A stretch of 64,000 bases of DNA from Micromonospora antibiotica (lineage in GTDB: Bacteria; Actinomycetota; Actinomycetes; Mycobacteriales; Micromonosporaceae): NCBI RefSeq assembly GCF_017599305.1, contig NZ_JAGFWR010000026.1, positions 22,960 through 86,959 of the forward strand. The letters run 5' to 3'. Below, one piece after another: positions 1-8,059 of the stretch. Position numbers and translations under genes: made by a program. Positions within the stretch are counted from its first letter, which is position 1. The number at the start of each line of letters is the position of its first letter. The notes beneath the pieces are model-generated. The model made no database searches. It was given only the letters and a program-made list of their open reading frames with translations, and was not told the DNA's origin.

Positions 1-75
1 CTGGGCGACCCGCAACTCCTGGAGCAGATCGGCGAAGTTGCGCTGCCAGCGCTGCTTCTCGGATTCCTTCGACAC
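1..75 (-). CDS. DUF6328 family membrane protein, N-terminal fragment
   Basis: Only the first 25 codons are in the window. They read from a GTG at 75 and contain QRWQRNFADLLQELRVAQ, which resembles the start of DUF6328 membrane proteins (function unknown, several membrane helices). A GGAGG ribosome-binding site at about 82-86 fixes the start. The rest of the gene lies to the left of the window. The 133 bases up to the next gene hold only this ribosome-binding site. The family call rests on recall of its conserved N-terminus. Confidence 0.7.
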   Translation of the reverse strand, partial: MSKESEKQRWQRNFADLLQELRVAQ

Positions 76-208
76 GCGCTACCTCCGGATGAGACGGTAC
101 GACCGACGGGAGCACCTCCCGTCGGCAGCAACGCCTTTGCCCGATCCGCAATCGCCCGAAACCGATTCACGATCCCCGATCGGCCCGGTCCCCCGCCGGC
201 AGGGCCGC

Positions 209-1039
209 TCAGGCCGCCGGGCGCACCCGGGCCAGGATCGCCTCGGCCAGCGGCCCCGGCGCTTCGTCGGGAATCCAGTGCGTCACCCCGGCCAGCACCA
301 CGAACCGGTAGTCCCCCGTGACGTGCCGGGCACACGCCTGCGCGGCGGTACGCCCGACGGCCACGTCCCGGTCGCTCCACACGTAGCTGGTCGGCACCGG
401 CACCGGACCGACCGCCTTCAGGTCCCGCCCCGACATCGCCCGGTACCAGTTCAGCGCCCCGGTCAGCGCGCCCGGCCCGCGCATCGGCTGGGCGTAGCGG
501 GCCACCCGGGCAGAGTCACCGACGCCGGCCAGCAGCCGGCGCAGGACCACCGCCCGCCCGGCCAGCAGCACCCGCTCCGCCAGGCCCACCCGGCGGAACA
601 ACGTCATGTACGCCGAACGCGCCCGCTGCCGACGGTCGGTGGACAGCGCGTACCCGAAGGCCGCCGGATGGGGCACCGAGACCGCGGTGAGGGTACGCAC
701 CCGCTCCGGGTGCCGGGCGGCCAGCGCCCAGGCGACGATCGCCCCCCAGTCGTGCCCCACCACGTGCGCGGTGTCGACGCCCAGCGCGTCCAGCACCGCC
801 ACCGCGTCGGCGACCAGTTCCGGCAGCCGGTAGCCGGCCACCTCCGTGGGACGGGCCCCGGGCGAGTAACCCCGCTGGTCGGGGGCGTACGTGCGCAGCC
901 CGGCGGCGTGCAGGGCGGGCACCACCGCGTCCCACTCCCCGCCGTGCTGGGGGAAGCCGTGCAGCAGCAGCACGACCTCGCCGCCCTCGGGCCCACCGGC
1001 CCGTACGTCGAACGTCAGTCCCCGCGCCGCCACCCGCAT
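209..1039 (-). CDS. alpha/beta hydrolase, epoxide hydrolase/haloalkane dehalogenase-like
   Basis: A soluble 276-residue alpha/beta hydrolase. It shows the HGFPQHGGEWD oxyanion-hole loop near residue 26, a DQRGYSPGARP strand, and the nucleophile elbow GHDWGA, in which Asp replaces the usual Ser. Asp here is typical of epoxide hydrolases and dehalogenases. A late GVTHWIPDEAP segment supplies the catalytic His. The substrate cannot be told. The ATG at 1039 was chosen over longer readings because a TAGGCT box ends 7 nt upstream, suggesting a leaderless transcript. It is transcribed away from the thiamine-precursor operon next door. Confidence 0.85.
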   Translation of the reverse strand: MRVAARGLTFDVRAGGPEGGEVVLLLHGFPQHGGEWDAVVPALHAAGLRTYAPDQRGYSPGARPTEVAGYRLPELVADAVAVLDALGVDTAHVVGHDWGAIVAWALAARHPERVRTLTAVSVPHPAAFGYALSTDRRQRARSAYMTLFRRVGLAERVLLAGRAVVLRRLLAGVGDSARVARYAQPMRGPGALTGALNWYRAMSGRDLKAVGPVPVPTSYVWSDRDVAVGRTAAQACARHVTGDYRFVVLAGVTHWIPDEAPGPLAEAILARVRPAA

Positions 1040-1046
1040 GACCGGC

Positions 1047-1052
1047 AGCCTA
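1047..1052 (-). promoter_or_regulatory. -10 box for the alpha/beta hydrolase (leaderless)
   Basis: TAGGCT on the minus strand, followed by 7 nt and the ATG at 1039. No Shine-Dalgarno sequence fits between, so the transcript probably begins at the start codon. No convincing -35 box. Confidence 0.5.
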
Positions 1053-1129
1053 CCCAGCGCCCCGGTGTGCGCCCGGGACGTCGAATGCCGGGAACCATGA
1101 CCTGCTGGGCCGTTGCCGCAGGTCGGTGC

Positions 1130-1135
1130 TAGCGT
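1130..1135 (+). promoter_or_regulatory. -10 box of the thiamine riboswitch operon
   Basis: TAGCGT lies about 17-25 nt before the TPP aptamer and is the best -10 candidate for the ykoEDC transcript. A clear -35 box at 17-18 nt spacing was not found. Confidence 0.4.
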
Positions 1136-1151
1136 CTGCCGAGACAACTTC

Positions 1152-1240
<89 letters not shown>

Positions 1241-1331
1241 TCGGTCGACCTCCAGCCGCGCCGCCGTCCGGCAGCCGCCGGGCGCGGCGTGCGTCTTCTC
1301 CTGGTTCGATCGCTGGACTGGGAGCACCGAC

Positions 1332-1928
1332 ATGCCGCACACCACCACCAACAGCAACCGGTGGCGCACGATCGACATCGTGGTCGCCGCCGTGATCGCC
1401 GTGGCCTTCGGCGTCATCTTCTGGGCCTGGGGCCTGGTCTGGAAGGCCGCCGACCCGGCATTCGCCGCCGCACCCGCCAGCCAGGCGGTGATGTACGGCG
1501 TGTGGCTGGTCCCGGCGGTCCTCGGCGGCCTGGTGATCCGTAAGCCGGGGGCGGCCCTGTTCTGCGAGGCCGTCGCCGCCACCGTCTCCGCACTGCTCGG
1601 CGCGGAGTGGGGCGGGATCACCATCGTGCAGGGGCTGATCCAGGGCCTCGGCGCGGAGCTGGCCTTCGCCGCGTTCCGCTACCGGTCGTTCCGGCTGCCG
1701 GTGGCGGTGCTGGCCGGGGCGTTGACCGGGCTGAGCGCCGCCCTGTTCGACTTCTTCGTCTGGAACGCCGAGTACGCCCTGACCAGCTACCGCCTGCCGT
1801 ACGCGGCGTTGACCGTGCTCAGCGCCGCCGTCGTCGCCGGGGTCGGCGGTTGGTACCTGACCCGCGCGCTGGCCGAGACCGGAGTGCTGGACCGGTTCCC
1901 CGCCGGCCGTGACCGCACCCTGGTCTGA
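1332..1928 (+). CDS. ykoE: ECF transporter S component, YkoE (thiamine precursor uptake)
   Basis: A 198-residue integral membrane protein with about six hydrophobic segments. It matches the YkoE family: short N-terminus, then a first helix with FGVIFWAWGLVWKA, and later GAEWGGITIVQGLIQGLGAELAFA. YkoE is the substrate-capture subunit for hydroxymethylpyrimidine or thiamine in energy-coupling-factor importers. It sits directly behind a TPP riboswitch and before the matching ATPase and EcfT genes. GGGAG 8 nt before the ATG supports the start. Confidence 0.92.
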   Translation: MPHTTTNSNRWRTIDIVVAAVIAVAFGVIFWAWGLVWKAADPAFAAAPASQAVMYGVWLVPAVLGGLVIRKPGAALFCEAVAATVSALLGAEWGGITIVQGLIQGLGAELAFAAFRYRSFRLPVAVLAGALTGLSAALFDFFVWNAEYALTSYRLPYAALTVLSAAVVAGVGGWYLTRALAETGVLDRFPAGRDRTLV

Positions 1929-1961
1929 TCCTCTCCTGACGATCGTGGAGGTGCCGGCGAC

Positions 1962-3389
1962 GTGGCGAGTGTGAGGCTGGTCGGCTTCGGCTGGCGGCAC
2001 GCCGGTCGGCGGGCCTGGGCGGTACGCGGGGTGGACCTGCGCATCGACCACGGGGAGCGGGTGCTGCTGCTGGGGCCGTCCGGGGCCGGCAAGAGCACCC
2101 TGCTGGCCGCGCTGGCCGGGCTGCTGCCGGCGGACTCCGGCGAGCAGGAGGGCACCGTCGAGATCGACGGCCTCGACCCGGCCAAGGCCCGCGAACGGGT
2201 CGGCACCGTCTTCCAGGACCCGCAGTCCCAGCTGGTGATGGCCCGCTGCGGTGACGACGTCGCGTTCGGCCTGGAGAACCGGGGGGTGCCCGGCGACGAG
2301 ATCTGGCCCCGGGTGGACGAGGCGCTGCGCCGGGTCGGTTTCCCCTACCCCCGGGACCGGCCCACCGCGGCGCTGTCCGGCGGCGAGCAGCAGCGGCTCG
2401 CCCTGGCCGGGGTGCTGGCGCTGCGGCCCGGCCTGCTGCTGCTCGACGAGCCGACGGCCAACCTCGACCCGGCCGGGGCGGAGCTGGTGCGCGGCGCGGT
2501 GGCCGGCGCGTTGGACCCGGACACCACCCTGGTCCTGGTCGAACACCGGGTCGCCGACGCCCTGCCCCTGGTCGACCGGGTCGTGGTGCTGACCCCCGGT
2601 GGCGGGGTCCGGGCCGACGGGCCACCGGCGACGGTCTTCGCCGCGCACGGTGCCGCGCTCGCCGCCGAGGGTGTCTGGGTGCCCGGCCACCCCACCGGGT
2701 CCCGGCCGGCCACCGGGCCGCCCGCTGCGGGGTTGCTCACCGCCGACCGGCTCGGCCTGCCACCCCGGCTGGCCCCCACCGACCTGACGGTACGCGCCGG
2801 CGAGGCGCTCGCCGTCCTCGGTCCCAACGGGGCCGGCAAGTCCACCCTGGCGCTGCTGCTCGGTGGGCTGCTCCGCCCCGGCGTCGGTCGACTGACCGGC
2901 ACCGCCGCCCTGGCCGACGGGGACGCCCGTACGCCCCCGCACCGGTGGCGGGCCCCCGCGCTGGCCGGTCGGATCGGTTCGGTCTTCCAGGACCCGGAGC
3001 ACCAGTTCGTCACCCGCACCGTCCGCGACGAACTGGCCCTCGGGCCGCGTCGGACCGGCCGCCCGGAGGCCGCCGTGCGGGCCACCGTGGACGGGTTGCT
3101 GGACCGGTTGCGGCTGACCCGGCTCGCCGGGGCCAACCCGTACACCCTCTCCGGTGGGGAGGCCCGGCGGCTCAGCGTGGCGACCGCCCTGGCCACCGCG
3201 CCCCGGCTGCTGATCTGCGACGAACCCACCTTCGGCCAGGACCGCCGCACCTGGGGTGAGCTGGTCGACCTCTTCGCCGACCTGCGTGACGCCGGGCACG
3301 GCGTGGTCACCGTCACCCACGACCGGGACTTCGTCGCCGCGCTCGCCGACCGGACGGTCACCCTGCACCCCGCCCGGGAGCAGCCGTGA
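1962..3389 (+). CDS. ykoD: ECF transporter double ATPase, YkoD
   Basis: A 475-residue protein holding two complete ABC ATPase domains in tandem. Domain 1 has Walker A GPSGAGKS at residues 38-45, signature LSGGEQQR and Walker B LLLLDEPTAN. Domain 2 has GPNGAGKS, LSGGEARR and LLICDEPTFG. Fused ATPases of this kind power YkoEDC-type importers for thiamine precursors at the inner face of the membrane. The GTG start follows GGAGG. The second Walker B motif has Cys before DEP, which is conservative. It is co-transcribed with ykoE (33-nt gap) and ykoC. Confidence 0.93.
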   Translation: MASVRLVGFGWRHAGRRAWAVRGVDLRIDHGERVLLLGPSGAGKSTLLAALAGLLPADSGEQEGTVEIDGLDPAKARERVGTVFQDPQSQLVMARCGDDVAFGLENRGVPGDEIWPRVDEALRRVGFPYPRDRPTAALSGGEQQRLALAGVLALRPGLLLLDEPTANLDPAGAELVRGAVAGALDPDTTLVLVEHRVADALPLVDRVVVLTPGGGVRADGPPATVFAAHGAALAAEGVWVPGHPTGSRPATGPPAAGLLTADRLGLPPRLAPTDLTVRAGEALAVLGPNGAGKSTLALLLGGLLRPGVGRLTGTAALADGDARTPPHRWRAPALAGRIGSVFQDPEHQFVTRTVRDELALGPRRTGRPEAAVRATVDGLLDRLRLTRLAGANPYTLSGGEARRLSVATALATAPRLLICDEPTFGQDRRTWGELVDLFADLRDAGHGVVTVTHDRDFVAALADRTVTLHPAREQP

Positions 3390-3558
3390 CCGCCCCGCTC
3401 CCCCGCACCGCACCGGCGGCGGCCGTGGGCCACCCGGCCGCACCCGACAGGGTCGGCCGAATTCCGCTCGGGGCGACGGTGGGCCGCCCCACTGCGTCCA
3501 CCCCGCGCGGAGCGACCGTGGGTGGGCCGGTGCCGCAGGCCGGGCGGCGGAGGCGGTC

Positions 3559-4359
3559 GTGATCGGCCTGGAACCCGTCGCGACGCCCGGTGCGCCGTTG
3601 GCCCGGCGTAACCCGGTGGCGAAGCTGGCAGCCGGGCTGATCTTCTCGTTCGTGCTGGTGGCCAGCCTCGACCCGGTCGCACCGGCGGTCGCCATCGCCG
3701 TCGAGCTGGCGCTGCTGCCGCTGTTCGGCATCCGCTACCGGGTGCTGGCCCGACGGGCGTGGCCGTTGCTGGCCGGTGCCGTCGGCATCCTGGTCACCCT
3801 GCTGCTGTTCGCCGCCGACCGGTCCGGCCCGGTGCTGTGGACGGCGGGGCCGCTGCTGGTCACCTCCGGGGTGCTGGTAACCGCGCTCGGGCTGGTGCTG
3901 CGGATGCTCGCGGTCGCCCTGCCCGGAGTGATCGTCTTCGCCACCACCGACCCGACCGACCTGGCCGACGCGCTGGTGCAGAACGCGAAGGCCCCGGCCC
4001 GGTTCGCCATCGGCGCGCTGGCCGCGTTCCGGCTGGTGCCGCTGCTCGGCCAGGAGTGGCAGATGCTCACCATGGCCCGCCGCGCCCGGGGCGTGGACGC
4101 CGGCCGCAACCCGCTGGCCCGGCTGCGGCTGTTCGTCGCCACGGCGTTCGCCCTGCTGGTGGGCGCGATCCGGCGCGGCACCCGACTGGCGGTGGCGATG
4201 GACGCCCGGGGGTTCGACGCCGGCACCCCGCGCACGGTGGCCCGCCGGCAGGTGTTCCGTCCCGCCGACTGGCTGCTGGTCGCCGGTGCCGCCGCCCTGG
4301 CCGGCGGCGCGCTCGCGGTCAGCGTCGCCCTCGGCACCTTCCGCCCACTGATCGGCTGA
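3559..4359 (+). CDS. ykoC: ECF transporter transmembrane component EcfT-like, YkoC
   Basis: A 266-residue multi-span membrane protein with the two Ala-Arg-Gly coupling motifs of EcfT proteins: ARRARGVD, and AMDARGFD about 45 residues later. In ECF importers these contact the ATPase grooves. It completes the riboswitch-controlled thiamine-precursor importer. The start is taken at the GTG at 3559, behind GGCGGAGG. The 170 bases between ykoD and this GTG hold no other convincing frame. An out-of-frame GTG overlaps the ykoD stop, but it does not lead into this protein. Confidence 0.88.
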   Translation: MIGLEPVATPGAPLARRNPVAKLAAGLIFSFVLVASLDPVAPAVAIAVELALLPLFGIRYRVLARRAWPLLAGAVGILVTLLLFAADRSGPVLWTAGPLLVTSGVLVTALGLVLRMLAVALPGVIVFATTDPTDLADALVQNAKAPARFAIGALAAFRLVPLLGQEWQMLTMARRARGVDAGRNPLARLRLFVATAFALLVGAIRRGTRLAVAMDARGFDAGTPRTVARRQVFRPADWLLVAGAAALAGGALAVSVALGTFRPLIG

Positions 4360-4442
4360 CCCGCGCCCCACCGGGCCGTCGCCCCACCACCCCGTCGGCA
4401 CGCCGACCACCAGGCACACCGGCACACGCCGGCACCACTGTG

Positions 4443-4484
4443 CTGAAACAGCGGTATCCGGAGGTCCGGATACCGCTGTTTCAG
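4443..4484. terminator. 20-bp perfect palindrome after ykoC
   Basis: CTGAAACAGCGGTATCCGGA at 4443-4462 is exactly complementary to 4465-4484, with only two bases between. It lies 84 nt after the ykoC stop and before a gene on the opposite strand, so a bidirectional terminator is likely. No T-run follows. It could also be a dispersed repeat or extrude as a cruciform. Confidence 0.65.
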
Positions 4485-4517
4485 CCATCTGGTGTGGGAC
4501 GTCTGCGCCCGGGCGGC

Positions 4518-4769
4518 TCAGCTGCGCCGGAAGGCGTACCGGCGGCCCTGGCCCTGGGCGGCGGTGGAGCCGGCCCGGACCGACCGGCCCGACCGCGACG
4601 GCGGCCGGGGTGGAGTCGACCGGACGAGAGCGTCCGGGTGGGACGGCGTCACGGCGACCGGGACCGGGTGCGCGGGCGTCACGGTGAGTGCCGCGAGCGC
4701 CGCCGGATCCACCTCCACCGGCGACGGTACGACAGGTCGGGACTTCTTGGGACTGCGCTTGGCGGGCAT
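4518..4769 (-). CDS. small basic protein of unknown function
   Basis: An 83-residue reading frame beginning MPAKRSPKKSRPVVPSP and ending GQGRRYAFRRS. It is very basic at both ends and rich in Pro and Ser between. AGGAGG, 7 nt before the ATG, is among the best ribosome-binding sites in the window and is the main reason to accept it. No domain is recognised. The ends look like a nucleic-acid-binding or disordered protein, but that is a guess. A longer frame exists upstream but lacks a ribosome-binding site. Confidence 0.6.
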   Translation of the reverse strand: MPAKRSPKKSRPVVPSPVEVDPAALAALTVTPAHPVPVAVTPSHPDALVRSTPPRPPSRSGRSVRAGSTAAQGQGRRYAFRRS

Positions 4770-5007
4770 TCGCTGCCTCCTGGGACGTGCGGAGGACCAC
4801 ACCGTCGCCTCAGCGGCGGGCGGTCGACGGACGGGATCGGCTCCGGACGACCGGCCACGAGTCATCCCCGGTCAGCAGGGGACGGGGGACGCGGACGCCC
4901 GAGCACGCGGACCCGCGGCCACGGCGGCGGGTCGGCTCTCAGAAAGGGCGTCAGATGCGCATGTCGTCACGGTAGCCGACCCCCATGCCCGGCGCACCCG
5001 CTTTTCC

Positions 5008-5153
5008 CGACGACCATCCCGGCCCGACGACCGTCCCGGCCCGACGGCGGAAGTCCCGACGACCCCGCCGCCCGACGACCATCCGGGCCCGACGACCCCG
5101 CCGCCCGACGACCATCCGGGCCCGACGACCCCGCCGCCCGAGGGCGGAAGTCC
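5008..5153. repeat. 33-bp tandem repeat upstream of gnd
   Basis: Two perfect 33-bp units (5073-5105, 5106-5138) built on CGACGACCATCCGGGCCCGA are flanked by degenerate copies on both sides. The motif GGCGGAAGTCCCGACG also occurs twice. They occupy the 528-nt gap between the small basic gene and gnd. A minus-strand frame over them codes RRGRRARMVVG repeats but has no ribosome-binding site and is not accepted as a gene. The last 100 nt before gnd should hold its promoter; no strong box is visible. Confidence 0.8.
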
Positions 5154-5297
5154 CGACGGCCGGCCCGGCCCGGCGGCGGGACGGTCGCTGCCGCACGCAC
5201 GCGACCACCCTGTGACACTGGGTGGACGGCGGCTGCCGGCCGTCGCGGGCGCGCGATACGGTCGCAGCACACAGGTGACGTGAGAGGGCGGGTACGG

Positions 5298-6743
5298 ATG
5301 ACGCAACAGGCGACGGCGCAGATCGGCGTGACCGGGCTGGCGGTGATGGGTCGCAACCTGGCCCGCAACCTGGCCCGGAACGGGTTCACCGTGGCGGTGC
5401 ACAACCGCTCCCCGGAGCGCACCCGCAGCCTGGTCGCCGAGCACGGTGACGAGGGCACCTTCGTGCCGTCGGAGTCCCTGGCGGACTTCGTCGGCTCGCT
5501 GGAGCGGCCCCGCGCGGTGATCGTCATGGTCAAGGCGGGCGCCCCCACCGACGCGGTCATCGACGAGCTGGTGCCGCTGCTGGAGGAGGGCGACATCGTC
5601 GTCGACGCCGGCAACGCCCACTTCGCCGACACCCGCCGCCGGGAGGAGACGCTGCGCGAGCACGGGCTGCACTTCGTCGGCACCGGTGTCTCCGGTGGCG
5701 AGGAGGGCGCGTTGCTCGGGCCGAGCATCATGCCGGGCGGCTCGGCGGAGTCCTACCAGAAGCTCGGGCCGATGTTCGAGAAGATCGCCGCGCAGGTGGA
5801 CGGCGTCCCCTGCTGCCAGCACGTCGGCCCCGACGGCGCCGGCCACTTCGTCAAGATGGTCCACAACGGCATCGAGTACGCCGACATGCAGCTCATCGCC
5901 GAGGCGTACGACCTGCTGCGGGCCGGGCTGGGGGCGACCCCGGCGGAGATCGCGGAGATCTTCCGGGAGTGGAACACCGGCGAGCTGGAGTCGTTCCTCA
6001 TCGAGATCACCGCCGACGTGCTGGCGCACACCGACGCCGCCACCGGCAAGGCGTTCGTCGACGTGGTGCTCGACCAGGCGGAGCAGAAGGGCACCGGCCG
6101 GTGGACGGTGCAGATCGCCCTCGACCTGGGCATCCCGATCACCGGCATCGCCGAGGCGACGTTCGCCCGGTCGCTGTCCGGGCACGCCGGTCAGCGCGAG
6201 GCGGCCCGCCGCACCTTCGGCGACGCGGGCGAGAAGTGGCAGGTCGAGGACCGGGACGCGTTCGTCGAGGACGTCCGCCGGGCGCTGCTGGCCAGCAAGA
6301 TCGTCGCGTACGCGCAGGGCTTCGACCAGATCCGGGCCGGCAGCCGCGAGTACCACTGGGACATCGACCTGGGTGGCACCGCCACCATCTGGCGGGGCGG
6401 CTGCATCATCCGGGCCCGCTTCCTGGACCGCATCCGCGAGGCGTACGACTCGCAGCCGGAGCTGCCGACGCTGCTGGTCGCGCCGTACTTCGCCGACGCG
6501 GTGAGCGACGGCGTGCCGAGCTGGCGTCGGGTGGTGGCGGACTCGGCGCGGGCCGGTGTGCCCACCCCGGCCTTCTCCTCGTCGCTCGCCTACTTCGACG
6601 CGCTGCGCGCGGAGCGGCTGCCGGCGGCCCTGATCCAGGGCCTGCGGGACAACTTCGGGGCGCACACCTACCACCGGGTCGACCGGGAGGGCGCGTTCCA
6701 CACCCTTTGGGCGACCGCCGACCGCTCCGAAGTGGCCGGCTGA
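5298..6743 (+). CDS. gnd: NADP-dependent 6-phosphogluconate dehydrogenase (decarboxylating)
   Basis: 481 residues, the normal length of the long enterobacterial-type enzyme. It oxidises and decarboxylates 6-phosphogluconate to ribulose 5-phosphate in the oxidative pentose phosphate pathway, yielding NADPH. Visible features: N-terminal nucleotide-binding GLAVMGRNLARN, substrate-loop VSGGEEGALLGPSIMPGG, catalytic Lys and His in GHFVKMVHNGIEYADMQ, and the C-terminal helical domain. It stands alone between two hairpins, so it is probably monocistronic. GAGGGCGGG precedes the ATG. Confidence 0.97.
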   Translation: MTQQATAQIGVTGLAVMGRNLARNLARNGFTVAVHNRSPERTRSLVAEHGDEGTFVPSESLADFVGSLERPRAVIVMVKAGAPTDAVIDELVPLLEEGDIVVDAGNAHFADTRRREETLREHGLHFVGTGVSGGEEGALLGPSIMPGGSAESYQKLGPMFEKIAAQVDGVPCCQHVGPDGAGHFVKMVHNGIEYADMQLIAEAYDLLRAGLGATPAEIAEIFREWNTGELESFLIEITADVLAHTDAATGKAFVDVVLDQAEQKGTGRWTVQIALDLGIPITGIAEATFARSLSGHAGQREAARRTFGDAGEKWQVEDRDAFVEDVRRALLASKIVAYAQGFDQIRAGSREYHWDIDLGGTATIWRGGCIIRARFLDRIREAYDSQPELPTLLVAPYFADAVSDGVPSWRRVVADSARAGVPTPAFSSSLAYFDALRAERLPAALIQGLRDNFGAHTYHRVDREGAFHTLWATADRSEVAG

Positions 6744-6825
6744 CCAGCCCGCCGACGTCGGTGCGGTGTCCACACCGCACCGGCACCGGGGCGGCCCGTC
6801 CGCCCGGGGCCGCGAGGACATGACG

Positions 6826-6867
6826 AATGCCCCGCCGTTGCGGCACGTGCCGCAACGGCGGGGCATT
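6826..6867. terminator. hairpin terminator after gnd
   Basis: A 20-bp perfect inverted repeat, AATGCCCCGCCGTTGCGGCA and its complement, separated by two bases. It lies 82 nt after gnd and faces a minus-strand gene, so it can serve both directions. Confidence 0.8.
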
Positions 6868-6989
6868 CCCACGCCTGGGCCCGGCCGTCGGTCCACGGCG
6901 ATCCGGGCCGACAGGTGACCGGCAGGGGCGCGGCATCCGTCGGCCCGTTGCCGGGGGTGGTCAGCGGTGTGCGGCCGGCCGGGCGGGGG

Positions 6990-7175
6990 TCACCAGAACC
7001 GCCGACGGCGGGCCTTCTGCGGGCGCAACACGTCGGCGCCCCGGGTCAGCATCCGGCTCACCCCGCTGGGGCCGCGACGGGCCTCCAGGGTGTGGCTCAG
7101 CCGGCGGGCGCCCGCCGCGGCCAGCGGCACGGCGACCGCCATGACCGCCCACTGTGCGATCCGCTTCTGAATCAT
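6990..7175 (-). CDS. small membrane-associated basic protein, unknown function
   Basis: 61 residues: a single hydrophobic segment (about residues 8-24, AQWAVMAVAVPLAAAGA) followed by a strongly basic tail ending QKARRRRFW. GGAGGTGAG, 9 nt before the ATG, supports translation. No family is recognised. It lies 71 nt downstream of uppS on the same strand and may share its transcript. The predicted topology is one N-terminal helix with a positively charged cytoplasmic tail. Confidence 0.65.
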   Translation of the reverse strand: MIQKRIAQWAVMAVAVPLAAAGARRLSHTLEARRGPSGVSRMLTRGADVLRPQKARRRRFW

Positions 7176-7246
7176 GAGTGCTCACCTCCGCGATTGGCTG
7201 CTCACCAGGGGATACCCCGACGGTGAGATCACCAACCGTGGTCCGG

Positions 7247-8059
7247 TCAGCGCGGCGGGGCGACCGGGTTGGGCAGCGCGCCGCCGAACCGGCGGTCCCG
7301 CTGGGCGTACAGCTCGCAGGCGTACCACAGGTGGCGGCGGTCGAAGTCCGGCCAGAGGGTGTCCAGGAACACCAGCTCCGCGTACGCCGACTGCCAGAGC
7401 ATGAAGTTGGAGATCCGTTCCTCGCCGGAGGGGCGCAGGAAGAGATCGACCTCGGGGACCTCCGGGTGGTAGAGGTACTTCGCCACGGTCTTCTCGGTGA
7501 CCTTGTCCGGGTCGAGCCGGCCGGCGGCCACCTCCCGGGCGATCGCGGCGGCGGCGTCGGCGATCTCGGCCTGGCCGCCGTAGTTGACGCAGAACTGGAG
7601 GGTCAGCGTCGAGTTGCCCCGGGACATCTCCTCGGCGGTCTGCAACTCGGAGATGACGCTCTTCCACAGCCGGCCCGCCCGCCCCGACCAGACCACCCGC
7701 ACCCCCAGGTCGACCAGTTGGTCGCGGCGGCGGCGGATGACGTCCCGGTTGAAGCCCATCAGGAAGCGGACCTCGTCCGGCGAGCGCCGCCAGTTCTCGG
7801 TGGAGAAGGCGTACGCCGACAGGTAGGGCACGCCCAGCTCGATCGCCCCCTCCACGGTGTCGAAGAGGCTGTATTCGCCCTGCTCGTGGCCCTTGGTACG
7901 GGGTAGTCCGCGCTCCTTGGCCCAACGGCCGTTGCCGTCCATCACCACGGCGACGTGCTTCGGCAGCGCCTCGGCGGGCAGCGCCGGTGGCCGGGCGCCC
8001 GACGGGTGCGGGGTCGGCGGCACCGGCGTCCGCCGGTCGGCCCTCAACGATCGGATCAC
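7247..8059 (-). CDS. uppS: isoprenyl transferase (undecaprenyl diphosphate synthase family)
   Basis: A 270-residue cis-prenyltransferase that condenses isopentenyl diphosphate onto allylic diphosphates to make the lipid carrier for cell-wall synthesis. The catalytic VVMDGNGRWAKERG loop is near residue 38, AYAFSTENW follows, and LFLRPSGEERISNFMLWQ gives the conserved diphosphate-binding arginines. The first 30 residues are a variable proline-rich extension. The GTG start overlaps the recO stop by four bases (GTGA), indicating coupling in a recO-uppS operon, an order common in actinobacteria. Confidence 0.95.
   Translation of the reverse strand: MIRSLRADRRTPVPPTPHPSGARPPALPAEALPKHVAVVMDGNGRWAKERGLPRTKGHEQGEYSLFDTVEGAIELGVPYLSAYAFSTENWRRSPDEVRFLMGFNRDVIRRRRDQLVDLGVRVVWSGRAGRLWKSVISELQTAEEMSRGNSTLTLQFCVNYGGQAEIADAAAAIAREVAAGRLDPDKVTEKTVAKYLYHPEVPEVDLFLRPSGEERISNFMLWQSAYAELVFLDTLWPDFDRRHLWYACELYAQRDRRFGGALPNPVAPPR

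Noticed and set aside
3386..3558. Start of ykoC at the GTG overlapping the ykoD stop
   Set aside because: That GTG is in a different frame from the EcfT protein; the in-frame extension is Pro/Arg-rich non-homologous sequence.
4951..5208. Minus-strand 85-codon frame over the 33-bp repeats, Arg-rich
   Set aside because: No ribosome-binding site, content dictated by the repeat, and no recognisable family.
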